This document shows, piece by piece, positions 11,601 through 22,900 of a stretch of 64,000 bases of DNA. The translations under genes and the position numbers were made by a program. Origin of the DNA: Macrostomum hystrix. Taxonomy: Eukaryota; Platyhelminthes; Macrostomidae. The DNA is taken from the NCBI GenBank assembly GCA_950097015.1, contig CATNEN010000025.1, positions 6,500,001 through 6,564,000 on the forward strand, given 5' to 3'. The notes under the pieces are model-generated. The model was given only the letters and a program-made list of their open reading frames with translations. It was not told the origin of the DNA and did no database searches. Numbering within the stretch: the stretch's first letter is position 1; the number at the start of each line of letters is the position of its first letter.

Positions 11601-12971
11601 AGATTTCTTAGAAACCAAAGATTTCTTAGAAACCAAAGATTTCTTAGAAACCGAAGATTTATTAGAAACCGAAGATTTCTTTGCACGTTGCATCTAATCA
11701 TCCCCGCCTGACCCTTGAACGTCCCTCCGTGCAGGTTCTCGTCAACGTAGTCGGCGCCCTCGGCGAGATGGCCGCGGAGCAGCAGAATCGGCACGCGATT
11801 CGCAAGGCCGGAGGTGTTGGGCCGCTCGTCCAGCTGCTGACAGGTACCAATCAGGCGCTGCTGGTCAACACGACGCGAGCTGTGGGTCGCTGTGCCCAGG
11901 AGAAAGAGAACATGGCCATCATCGATCGCATGGACGGTGTTCGCCTGCTCTGGTCTCTGTTGAAGAACTCGAACCCGGATGTGCAGGCCAGCGCTGCGTA
12001 TGCCATCTGTCCGTGCATCGACAATGTCAACGATGCTGGCGAAATGGTCCGGTCATACGTTGGTGGATTGGAGCTGATTGTTCATCTGCTCAGGTCCGAC
12101 AATATCAAGGTGAGATTATCGATTCAAGTCCCGAATGCGAATCGAAATCCTAAATGATCTTGAAATCCTCAAAATGAGATCTTCCGATTTCGGATCCGGC
12201 AGGTTCTCGCCGCCATCTGCGCAGCCGTCGCCAGCATCGCCAAGGACGAAGAGAATCTCGCCGTGCTGACTGACCACGGCGTCATTCCGCTGCTAGCGGG
12301 ACTCACCCGCACCCACGATGAGGAGCTCAAGCGGCACCTGTCCGAGGCCATTGCCTGCTGCTGCACCTGGGGCAACAACAGAGTTGTCTTCGGCAAGGAG
12401 GGCGCTGTGGCTCCGCTGGTGTCCTACCTGCGGGTGAAGGTAGAGCCCCTGGGAGTGACTCACTCGGCTCAACTAGGAATGACTCACTCGGCTCAACTGG
12501 GAATGACTCACTCGGCTCAACTAGGAATGACTCACTTTGCTCACCTGGAAATGACTCACTCTGCTAAACCTGGGAATGACTCACTCTGCTCAACTGGGAA
12601 TGACTCACGCTGCTCACATGGAAATGACTCACTCTGCTCAACTAGGAATGAGTCACTTTGCTTACCTTTACTCAACTTGAAATATCTCCCAACTCATCCA
12701 GGATCCCAAGGTGCACCGCAGCACGGCCCGCGCCCTGCACGAGCTTAGCCGTCACCCGGACAACTGCATCGCCATGCACGACTGCGGCGTGGTGCGCCAC
12801 CTCCTCGGTCTGGTCGGCTCCGACGATGAAGCACTGCAGCTGGCCGCCTCGGGCTGCATCGCCAACATCCGGCGCCTCGCCATGGCAAACGAGAAGTCGC
12901 GCCAGAACGCCAAGGCTCGCGGCGGCGGCGGCGGCGGCGGCAACGGAAAATCCGCGGTGGCTGCGAAGTAG
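5603..12971 (+). CDS. ODAD2: Outer dynein arm docking complex subunit 2 (ARMC4)
   Basis: Ten exons: 5603-5820, 5915-6072, 6161-6374, 6494-6600, 7140-7282, 7353-8528, 9454-9669, 11735-12109, 12203-12439 and 12702-12971. Phases agree throughout and give 1037 residues, against about 1044 for the human protein. ODAD2 is an axonemal armadillo protein needed to dock outer dynein arms on ciliary doublet microtubules. The N-terminal part aligns in order with the vertebrate protein ('[12 protein letters not shown]', 'GLISK' region). An acidic, low-complexity linker in exon 6 precedes '[20 protein letters not shown]', where the armadillo repeats start. They run to the C-terminus with signatures such as '[19 protein letters not shown]', '[10 protein letters not shown]', 'GAIWKCS' and '[12 protein letters not shown]'. 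The protein ends in a short poly-Gly tail. The ATG at 5603 matches the family's MGxxL start. Introns 4, 6, 7 and 9 each carry a different minisatellite. Confidence 0.95.
6697..7018 (+). repeat. 25-bp minisatellite in ODAD2 intron 4
   Basis: About 13 nearly identical head-to-tail copies of a 25-bp unit containing 'gtgagtacactgaatgagc'. Each copy carries GTGAGTAC, the same eight bases as the authentic donor of this intron at 6601-6608. The array begins about 100 bp downstream of that donor. Confidence 0.95.
8723..9400 (+). repeat. 15-bp minisatellite in ODAD2 intron 6
   Basis: About 45 copies of a 15-bp unit, ccgccaccccatgac, with variants at the last six bases (catgac, cataac, aaagac, tatgac, caaaac). 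Because the unit is a multiple of three and lacks stops, it is open on both strands and produces long artificial frames. It ends about 55 bp before the acceptor of exon 7. Confidence 0.95.
9670..11289 (+). other. ODAD2 intron 7, non-repetitive part
   Basis: AT-rich intronic sequence without recognisable coding potential. At about 10088-10110 a 'gggttcgaacc' stretch resembles a tRNA B box and may be a SINE head relic. From about 11080 onward, loosely related 'gatttctt' words lead into the ordered array that follows. Confidence 0.6.
11290..11690 (+). repeat. 17-18-bp minisatellite in ODAD2 intron 7
   Basis: About 23 copies of 'gaagatttcttagaaacc' alternating with 'gaagatttcttaaaaacc', with some 17-bp units lacking one c. 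It sits about 45 bp upstream of the exon 8 acceptor. The diverged sequence to its left (11080-11290) looks like the older, decayed edge of the same array. Confidence 0.9.
12448..12665 (+). repeat. 24-bp minisatellite in ODAD2 intron 9
   Basis: About nine copies of a 24-bp unit built on 'gactcactcggctcaact'. It fills most of the 262-bp intron between exons 9 and 10, leaving about 10 bp at the donor and 35 bp at the acceptor. Confidence 0.9.
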
Positions 12972-14090
12972 ATCCTTGAACTTCTATTTCTAAGAAAACT
13001 ATTTATTCTAACAAAATATTTGCATGGCGTTTGTTCTATGTAACCGAAAATTCTTTTTTTCTGATCTTAGATCGCCGATCCGTTAAATTTAAATTGACGG
13101 GGAGTAAAAATTTCTCAGTCTCGAACCGCCGCCCTCTCCCAGCTTCCTGTCACCTGAGCAAAATTGGAAATGTTTAACTGACTTTGGCTGGAAAGCCTTA
13201 CTGACAGTAGCAACATGGGGACAAGCGGGCCTGTGCCGACGTTTTTTAATACTTTTTTATCACTGTTAATTTTTTTTGCAGTTCAAGTAAATAAAATTTA
13301 TAAGCAACAATTCAGATAATTTAAAGACAAAAGTAAAACATATTGATGCCTGTAAGAGGTTTTTGTCTTTTGGTAATTCTTGAGAACAGTAGCAAACTAG
13401 ACAACTATAAATCAATTATATTTTTCTATTATCCTAAAATATGGAAATCAAAACTGAAAATATTATTTTAAATGAATTTACAAAACTATTTCCCCAGAAA
13501 AATATTCTTAGAAACTACTTTTCGAAATAAAAATTACCTGGAAACGTAGCGTTTTAAATTTCAGGACTGCACTAATCTTGTCCATCAACAAGAACTATTT
13601 TCTTGCTCTTCTAGTGCGCTTCAATTCCGAAAAATTCTGTCCTGACCCGACCGAAAGTAGCATGTCAACTTCCGTTTCATCGGAGCCGCTAAAAAGAGGA
13701 CTCGTGGTAGAGGGATAGAAAAAATAAAACATTTCTGAAGGCCGAGAAGCGTGCCAGAATCAATCTGATTTAGTTTCCAATCTGACAGAGGCATGGTTGA
13801 GTGAGACGGTCCCACAGAACACGGACGGCCGCTGTTTGCTATTTTTAGGTTTCATAATCAAAGCTAGATAGCGTTTGCCCGACGGTGGTAGTCTGCCATC
13901 ATACAGTCGGTCATCTTGTAGATTCGTGTGCGCGTGTTCCTAACAGATAGTTAATTATACATTTTTTCATCAGCCGAAGCGGTCTGAATTTCGGAAATTT
14001 TAGCCAAATTAGAATAAAAAATTCTTTCTGGCTTCAAAGCATAGGTATGTTGGATCCCGAAAGCTCATGCATGTCGAAATGCTCATAATG
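12972..14090. other. ODAD2 3' flank and intergenic sequence
   Basis: This contains an AATAAA at 13289-13294, about 320 bp after the ODAD2 stop codon and a plausible polyadenylation signal for it. The remainder is AT-rich with no supported gene. Confidence 0.5.
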
Positions 14091-14094
14091 CTGG

Positions 14095-15325
14095 AGAACA
14101 GGTGTGCGGCAGAACAGGTGTGTGTGTGTGTGGGAGAACAGGTGTGTGTGTGTGTGTGGGAGAACAGGTGTGTGTGTGTGTGGGAGAACAGGTGTGTGTG
14201 TGTGTGGGAGAACAGGTGTGTGTGTGTGTGGGAGAACAGGTGTGTGTGTGTGTGGGAGAACAGGTGTGTGTGTGTGGGAGAACAGGTGTGTGTGTGTGTG
14301 TGGGAGAACAGGTGTGTGTGTGTGGGAGAACAGGTGTGTGTGTGTGGGAGAACAGGTGTGTGTGTGTATGTGTGTGGGAGAACAGGTGTGTGTGTGGGAG
14401 AACAGGTGTCTGTGTGTGTGGGAGAACAGGTGTGAGGGAGAACAGGTGTGTGGGAGAACAGGTGTGCGGCAGAACAGGTGTGTGTGTGTGTGTGTGTGGG
14501 AGAACAGGTGTGTGTGTGTGTGGGAGAACAGGTGTGCGGCAGAACAGGTGTGTGTGTGTGTGTGTGGGAGAACAGGTGTCCGGCAGAACAGGTGTGTGTG
14601 TGGGAGAACAGGTGTGAGGGAGAACAGGTGTGTGGGAGAATAGGTGTGCGGCAGAACAGGTGTGTGTGTGTGTGTGTGTGGGAGAACAGGTGTGTGGGAG
14701 AACAGGTGTGTGGGAGAATAGGTGTGCGGCAGAACAGGTGTGTGTGTGTGTGTGTGGGAGAACAGGTGTGTGTGTGTGGGAGAACAGGTGTGTGTGCGGC
14801 AGAACAGGTGTGTGTGTGGGAGAACAGGTGTGTGTGTTGGAGAACTGGTATATGTATGGTAGAACAGGTGTGTGTGTGGGAGAACAGGTGTGTGTGGGAG
14901 AACAGGTGTGTGTGTTGGAGAACATGTATATGTATGGTAGAACAGGTGTGTGTGGCAGAAAAGGTGTGTGTGGCAGAACAGGTGTGTGTGGGAGAACAGG
15001 TGTGTGTGGGAGAACAGGTGTGTGTGGCAGAAAAGGTGTGTGTGGCAGAAAAGGTGTGTGTGGCAGAACAGGTGTGTGTGGGAGAACAGGTGTGTGTGGG
15101 AGAACAGGTGTGTGTGGCAGAAAAGGTGTGTGTGGCAGAAAAGGTGTGTGTGGCAGAACAGGTGTGTGTGGGAGAACAGGTGTGTGTGGGAGAACAGGTA
15201 TGTGTGGGAGAACAGGTGTGTGTGGGAGAACAGGTGTGTGTGGGAGAACAGGTGTGTGTGGGAGAACAGGTGTTTGTGGGAGAACAGGTGTGTGTGGGAG
15301 AACAGGTGTGTGTGGGAGAACAGGA
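14095..15325 (+). repeat. GGGAGAACAGG(TG)n compound minisatellite
   Basis: About 65 copies of 'gggagaacaggtgtgtg', where the internal (TG)n run varies from about two to eight repeats. Variants are ggcagaaaagg and ggcagaacagg. Both the unit number and the dinucleotide length inside each unit vary. It lies between the convergent ODAD2 and K2P genes. Confidence 0.95.
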
Positions 15326-16310
15326 AAGGACTGAAAGGATTTAATCAAAAGCAAATCGATAAATGGCAAATTAATATGCTGAAAAGTCTTATCGAGCTCT
15401 TGTGTTAACTAAAAAAATCTTTTTTAAATATCTTTTTCACAATAAATATCGTTCTCTTCTCTTCAATAAATGCTACAAAAGCAATGAGGAAGTGCCGCTG
15501 GAAAGTCAAACAAAATTGCGTGCTGTTTCAGAGCTGACAGTGTGTGACAGTGATTGCGGATTGGTATAGCAAGCAGAAAAAGCAGAAAATAAAAGAATAA
15601 CATTCATTACAATAGCCTTGCTGAATTAACAGAGAGATCAAACTGAAAGAAAAAGTCGAACATTTAAGTACAAGATGATTATTTTAACATTGAAGTATAG
15701 CTCGTACTCGTAGATGCCTAAAATAAGTACGAAACATTTTGCAATCCTTGCTTCTTATAATCGTGGATTCGAAGAATGATGAGTTCATCGAATAAATATT
15801 CATATATTCATAAAGTCCTAGAACTCAATAATGGCTTTATGTAAAAAATTCGAGAATAGAAATTTTCTGCAAACTTTCTAGGAAAGCACATTTAAAAATT
15901 CCGATTTTGAATGGTTTTATTTTGCTTTTTAGAATCGATATTTCGAAGAAATCATTTTTAAAATTCAAAATTTTTGAAAGTTGACCCTCCTTATGATATA
16001 CATTTGTTGGACTTCATTTTATAGAATCTGGACATCCTATAAGAAAGGTTTTTTAGTCTAGATTTTTAATGATGAGGTCTTAAAATGTTTTTTTTCAAAG
16101 CTATGAAGGTTTTTAGAATCTAGGTTTCTTAGAATTAGGATTTCTTAGAATCAGGATTTCTTGAATTAGTATTTTTAGAATCAGGATTTCTTAGAATCAT
16201 AATTTCTTAGAATGTGGATTTCCTAGAATCTTGATTTGTGCCCGTGGTTGTAGATTTTTTAGAATATTCATTTCTTAGCGATTTTTTAGTTTTAGAAACA
16301 GAATTTCTTA
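15326..16310. other. Intergenic, no gene seen
   Basis: AT-rich sequence. From about 16100 it contains loosely spaced 'tttcttagaatc' words that look like a decayed tandem array leading into the next one. No coding or RNA feature can be supported. Confidence 0.5.
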
Positions 16311-16315
16311 GAATC

Positions 16316-16880
16316 AGGGGGTAGTTAGAGATGGGATTTCTTTGAATCTGGTTGTTAGGGATGGGATTTATTAAAATCTGATAGTTAGAGATGGGATTTC
16401 TTTGAATCTGGTTGTTAGGGATGAAATTTATTAAAATCTGATAGTTAGGGATGGGATTTCTTTGAATCTGGTTGTTAGGGATGGGATTTATTAAAATCTG
16501 ATAGTTAGAGATGGGATTTCTTTGAATCTGGTTGTTAGGGATGGGATTTATTAAAATCTGATAGTTAGGAATGGGATTTATTTGAATCTGGTTGTTAGGG
16601 ATGGGATTTATTAAAATCTGATAGTTTGGGATGGGATTTATTTGAATCTGGTTGTTAGGGGATTTATTAAAATCTGATAGTTAGGGATGGGATTTCTTTG
16701 AATCTGGTTGTTAGGGGATTTATTAAAATCTGATAGTTAGGTATGGGATTTCTTTGAATCTGGTTGTTAGGGATGGGACTTATTAAAATCTGATAGTTAG
16801 GGATGGGATTTCTTAAAATCTGATAGTTAGGGATGGGATTTATAAAAATCTGATAGTTAGGGGTGGGATTTCTTTGAAGC
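16316..16880 (+). repeat. 60-bp dimeric minisatellite behind the K2P gene
   Basis: Two related 30-bp half-units alternate: one with 'tctttgaatctggttg', the other with 'ttattaaaatctgatag'. Together they form a 60-bp higher-order repeat of about nine copies, some shortened. It starts about 50 bp beyond the K2P stop codon. On the K2P sense strand the second half-unit contains AATAAA; clear cases include 16719-16724. Confidence 0.9.
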
Positions 16881-16933
16881 TGTTAGTTAGATATGATTTC
16901 ATTGGCTGCCATGTAGCTTTCAGTTTGTTGTCT

Positions 16934-19900
16934 TCACTGATCGTTGCTGAATTTCACACTCAAAACGGTCGTTGGCGTCGCAGCTGCCACTGCGGTGTCG
17001 GTAGCCTCCATTCGTCGCCTCTGTAGTCGTCGCAATCGACGACGCCTTCTTCGTCTCGCCTCGGCACGTCTGGCCGCGGCCGCTGATGAGGCAGCTGACG
17101 CCGCAGCCGCTGCGGCCGCAGCGGCCACTGCCGGATCGGCCGGTACAATGCCAAGTCGACGTCCCAGTCGACGCACCTTCTGCACAACCTCCTCCTGCAT
17201 CAGCTTGAAGCACATTGCGAACACCGAGAGGCCGATGGCAACATAGAGTGTCGTCGCAATGAGCTTTTCCTTTGGGTTCTGCGAGTTCACTTCGGTGCCT
17301 TCGAGTTAAAAAAAAATAATTTTACCTTCCCGAAATGTTTAGTATAGAACGCAAAGTTAAAAGTGCGGTTGACCAAAAATATTGCGATAGAGAACGGGGT
17401 CTAAACTATGATTGCCCCTAGCAGCGGAAAATGCAGCGATGACAGGTCAATCCCGTGCAAACATGTCAACCCTGCTGCCATCTGGGATTGATTAATGTAA
17501 GTCCGCACTTGCCACATTACTAACAGCTGTGGGTGCTGCTTTGCTGCATTATTTACGTTTTGTGGAGGAGACAGTTGGTTAGGGACGACTGTTTGCTAAA
17601 AGCGGTCGCTTAGCCTGTCACAGCTGATAGATTTAAACTTTAGGAATTATTAATTAAAGCATGTAAAACTTGTATACACGGACAAAGGTAGGCCCCAGCT
17701 AGGCGCATTGTTTGTCTAGAAAAAATATGAAAAAGCTGTGTAAAATGTTTATTAAGTACCACCGGCTAAAGCAAATGTTTTAAAAGTGCAACTACCAGGT
17801 AAAAATTCACGAGCTTCAAATAGGAAGTCGTTTACATCAAAGTGTTCGAAACCTTTGTGTTCCCCCGTTGAACTCAACCTACTCAAATAAGATTTTATCA
17901 GAGGTTAAGATGAGCTGAGCTCGTGTGCTCAAAGATACATTTTCTTCTATTGGTTTTTTCTTATCAAGAGAATGCTTAATAGGTCAACTGCGAGAATTGA
18001 TTGCAACGCAGGAGCCAGGGCCTCAAATTAGAGCAGAGTCTCAGGAGGGAGAGCAGAGTCTCATGAGGGAGAGCAGAGTCTCAGGAGGGAGAGCAGAGTC
18101 TCATGAGGGAGAGCAGAGTCTCATGAGGGAGAGCAGAGTCTCATGAGGGAGAGCAGAGTCTCAGGAGGGAGAGCAGAGTCTCGAGGGAGAGCAGAGTCTC
18201 AGGAGGGAGAGCAGAGTCTCAGGAGGGAGAGCAGAGTCTCATGAGGGAGAGCAGAGTCTCAGGAGGGAGAGCAGAGTCTCATGAGGGAGAGCAGAGTCTC
18301 AGGAGGGAGAGCAGAGTCTCATGAGGGAGAGCAGAGTCTCAGGAGGGAGAGCAGAGTCTCATGAGGGAGAGCAGAGTCTCATGAGGGAGAGCAGAGTCTC
18401 ATGAGGGAGAGCAGAGTCTCAGGAGGGAGAGCAGAGTCTCATGAGGGAGAGCAGAGTCTCATGAGGGAGAGCAGAGTCTCATGAGGGAGAGCAGAGTCTC
18501 AGGAGGGAGAGCAGAGTCTCAGGAGGGAGAGCAGAGTCTCAGGAGGGAGAGCAGAGTCTCAGGAGGGAGAGCAGAGTCTCAGGAGGGAGAGCAGAGTCTC
18601 AGGAGGGAGAGCAGAGTCTCATGAGGGAGAGCAGAGTCTCAGGAGGGAGAGCAGAGTCTCATGAGGGAGAGCAGAGTCTCATGAGGGAGAGCAGAGTCTC
18701 ATGAGGGAGAGCAGAGTCTCAGGAGGGAGAGCAGAGTCTCAGGAGGGAGAACAGAGTCTCAGGAGGGAGAGCAGAGTCTCAGGAGGGAGAACAGAGTCTC
18801 AGGAGGGAGAGCAGAGTCTCAGGAGGGAGAGCAGAGTCTCATGAGGGAGAGCAGAGTCTCAGGAGGGAGAGCAGAGTCTCATGAGGGAGAGCAGAGTCTC
18901 AGGAGGGAGAGCAGAGTCTCAGGAGGGAGAGCAGAGTCTCAGGAGGGAGAGCAGGGTCTCAGGAGGGAGAGCAGAGTCTCAGGAGGGAGAGCAGAGTCTC
19001 AAGAGGGAGAGCAGAGTCTCAGGAGGGAGAGCAGAGTCTCAGGAGGGAGAGCAGAGTCTCATGAGGGAGAGCAGAGTCTCAGGAGGGAGAGCAGAGTCTC
19101 ATGAGGGAGAGCAGAGTCTCAGGAGGGAGAGCAGAGTCTCATGAGGGAGAGCAGAGTCTCAGGAGGGAGAGCAGAGTCTCAGGAGGGAGAGCAGAGTCTC
19201 AGGAGGGAGAGCAGGGTCTCAGGAGGGAGAGCAGAGTCTCATGAGGGAGAGCAGAGTCTCAGGAGGGAGAGCAGAGTCTCATGAGGGAGAGCAGAGTCTC
19301 AGGAGGGAGAGCAGAGTCTCAGGAGGGAGAGCAGAGTCTCAGGAGGGAGAGCAGAGTCTCAGGAGGGAGAGCAGAGTCTCAGGAGGGAGAGCAGAGTCTC
19401 ATGAGGGAGAGCAGAGTCTCAGGAGGGAGAGCAGAGTCTCAGGAGGGAGAGCAGAGTCTCATGAGGGAGAGCAGAGTCTCAGGAGGGAGAGCAGAGTCTC
19501 ATGAGGGAGAGCAGAGTCTCAGGAGGGAGAGCAGAGTCTCAGGAGGGAGAGCAGAGTCTCATGAGGGAGAGCAGAGTCTCAGGAGGGAGAGCAGAGTCTC
19601 ATGAGGGAGAGCAGAGTCTCAGGAGGGAGAGCAGAGTCTCAGGAGGGAGAGCAGAGTCTCAGGAGGGAGAGCAGAGTCTCAGGAGGGAGAGCAGAGTCTC
19701 AGGAGGGAGAGCAGAGTCTCAGGAGGGAGAGCAGGGTCTCAGGAGGGAGAGCAGAGTCTCAGGAGGGAGAGCAGAGTCTCAAGAGGGAGAGCAGAGTCTC
19801 AGGAGGGAGAGCAGAGTCTCATGAGGGAGAGCAGAGTCTCAGGAGGGAGAGCAGAGTCTCAGGAGGGAGAGCAGAGTCTCAGGAGGGAGAGCAGAGTCTC

Positions 19901-22900
19901 AGGAGGGAGAGCAGAGTCTCAGGAGGGAGAGCAGAGTCTCAGGAGGGAGAGCAGAGTCTCAGGAGGGAGAGCAGAGTCTCAGGAGGGAGAGCAGGGTCTC
20001 AGGAGGGAGAGCAGAGTCTCAGGAGGGAGAGCAGAGTCTCATGAGGGAGAGCAGAGTCTCAGGAGGGAGAGCAGAGTCTCAGGAGGGAGAGCAGAGTCTC
20101 AGGAGGGAGAGAAGAGTCTCAGGAGGGAGAGCAGAGTCTCAGGAGGGAGAGCAGAGTCTCAGGAGGGAGAGCAGAGTCTCAGGAGGGAGAGAAGAGTCTC
20201 CTGATGGAGAGCAGAGTCTCCTGATGGAGAGCAGAGTCTCATGAGGGAGAGCAGAGTCTCAGGAGGGAGAGCAGAGTCTCAGGAGGGAGAGCAGAGTCTC
20301 CTGATGGAGAGCAGAGTCTCAGGAGGGAGAGCAGAGTCTCCTGTGAGTCCAAAGGTTTCAAAAATCTAATGCAACAAAACAACGATCTCACCGGGCACGA
20401 TATCGCCAAAGCCGATTGTACTCAAAGTGATGAAGCAAAAGTAGGACCACTTTATGTAGTCCGCCGTCTCCCAGATTGTGAACATGAACGCTCCCAGCAC
20501 AACGTAGCCAATCATGACGGCGATAGACAGGCTCAGTGGCACAGTCACGTGACGCAATCTACGCCGAAGCTTGTTGGATGAAACTCGGCGAGAACTATTT
20601 CCTGCGCCGATCAGAATGCCGTTGGACGACCTTGACAGCCGCCGCTCCGGATTGGCTGGCTCGTCCTCCATGCCGGATGTGCTGGACGACACGCAGCTGC
20701 TGTCGTCACTGTTGGAGTCTCCAGCATCCAGGCTGATGTAGCTGATTCGTTGAGGCTTCAAATACTTCGCATCCTCTTCGGCGGCTTCCTTGGCATTCAA
20801 CGGAGGAGCTTCGGCCGACGTCGGCGTGGTGGCAGCTGAGACAACGCCGCTACCATCGGCCGGGACTCCGAGACAGCGCCAGTCGACAATCGGCGCCTCG
20901 CTTGGAGTCTCTTTTGATTCGGCAGCGAGTGCGGAGTGCAGACCCTGCTGCGGCGTGGAGACGCTTCGTCTGATGGCTCGCCTCGGCCGCATCGGCGATA
21001 TCGGCTTAGCCGGCAGGAGTCGCGAGGTGACGTAGGCGCGCCGAGCTCGCGGATCTTCCGGATCCAACTCGGGCGAGTCGAAGCTGCTCAGCCGAAGGCC
21101 GGCGGGCAGCGAGTCCGACTTGTTGACCCCTGCACCAAAGCCGGTGTCTTCGCTGCTCCTGGCAACACCGCCGACTACTCCGCTAGGGTGGCACTGCGGC
21201 AGCAGAGGCTGGGCAAAGCGTTTCTTAACGCGGATCATGTCCAGAGCCAGTTTGGCAGCCGCAGCCTGACTTCCGTTCTGGTCGCCTCCCGTAGCAGTTT
21301 CCGACTTGGCCTTTGCTTCGCACAGTCGGAATCTTTTGAAGTACGGCCGGCACAGATTGGTGTACAGGAGGCGAAATCCGTCGGCCAAGTAGTCGCCGAT
21401 GTTGTTGAGGTACAGGAACATCAGCGGAATGCCGAAGAATGCGCACACGATGGTGCAGATCATGCCAAGCTGAGACTTCGGCGCTGCGTGACCGTAGCCT
21501 GCGGGCGAGTTTGAGACTCGTGTGACTCAAATACATGACCGGATTCACTCCCGTCTCTTTCACTCCCGGTGAGTCCCCGTGATCGTGACTCCCCTCCACT
21601 TTGTAATCTCACCCTCTACTACCCCTCCTCTCTCTAGTCTCAATCTCTACTACCTCTCCTATATCTAATCTCACCCTCTACTACCCCTCCTATCTCTAAT
21701 CTCACCCTCTACTACGCCTCCTATCTCTAATCTCACCCTCTACTGCACCTCCTATCTCTAGTCTCACCCTCTACTGCCCCTCCTCTCTCTAGTCTCAATC
21801 TCTACTACCTCTCCTATCTCTAAACTCACCCTCTACTACCCCTCCTATCTCTAATCTCAATCTCTACTACCCCTCCTATCTCTAATCTCACCCTCTACTT
21901 CCCTACTGCAGCCTGGTTCAGTTTTTCAGATTTTTTCAGAATTTAGTGTCAGTCCTGTACAAACAAAAAAGAGATATTTTCTAGACATTTTTAATAAAAA
22001 ACTGTCTCTCAGGGGATTATGTTCAGCAGTCTTGATCCCACAAAGAATTGGGATGTGAAAAAACTAAATTAACGACTGTCTGTATCCAGGAAGTCAGCAA
22101 GATCCCACAAGCTAATGCCTCCTCATTTTGGAATAGCATATTTTTTGTTTCCAGCCAAGACTTCAATTTGTACCAACTGCGTTTTTCGCTAAATATGTAG
22201 GACATTGCGCGCGATTGTGAGTTACACAACAAAAGTTAGTGACGCCAGTACAGAGTCACACTAGAATGAGGCTATAGTATGAGTCACACTAGAATGAGGC
22301 TATAGTATGAGTCACACTAGAATGAGGCTATAGTATGAGTCACACTAGAATGAGGCTCTAGTATGAGACACACTAGAATGAGGCTATAGTATGAGTCACA
22401 CTAGAATGAGGCTATAGTATGAGTCACACTAGAATGAAGCTATAGTATGAGTCACACTAGAATGAGGCTCTAGTATGAGACACACTAGAATGAGGCTATA
22501 GTATGAGTCACACTAGAATGAGGCTATAGTATGAGTCACACTAGAATGAGGCTCTAGTATGAGACACACTAGAATGAGGCTATAGTATGAGTCACACTAG
22601 AATGAGGCTATAGTATGAGTCACACTAGAATGAAGCTATAGTATGAGTCACACTAGAATGTTTATAGTAGCAATCTGTCCAATACTTGTAATCCAAAATT
22701 TGCCGCGAGTCCAGACTAGGGTGTCCACCGGAGCGAGCTCAAGAATTATCGGTAAGCTTAAACATATGAGCTAAAATTCTATTACGCTCAGATTTTTTGT
22801 CTGAACCCAATAATTTTGCGACCATTCCTTCTACGTTGCTCGACGTCTAACAAACCAGTCATATTATTTCTGATTTGATTAACGACATTGTTAGGAGTTT

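Noticed and set aside
14083..15369. Long His/Thr/Pro- and Cys/Val-rich frames in the GGGAGAACAGG(TG)n array
   Set aside because: Frames exist in several phases on both strands, as expected for a stop-free repeat. There is no non-repetitive coding extension.
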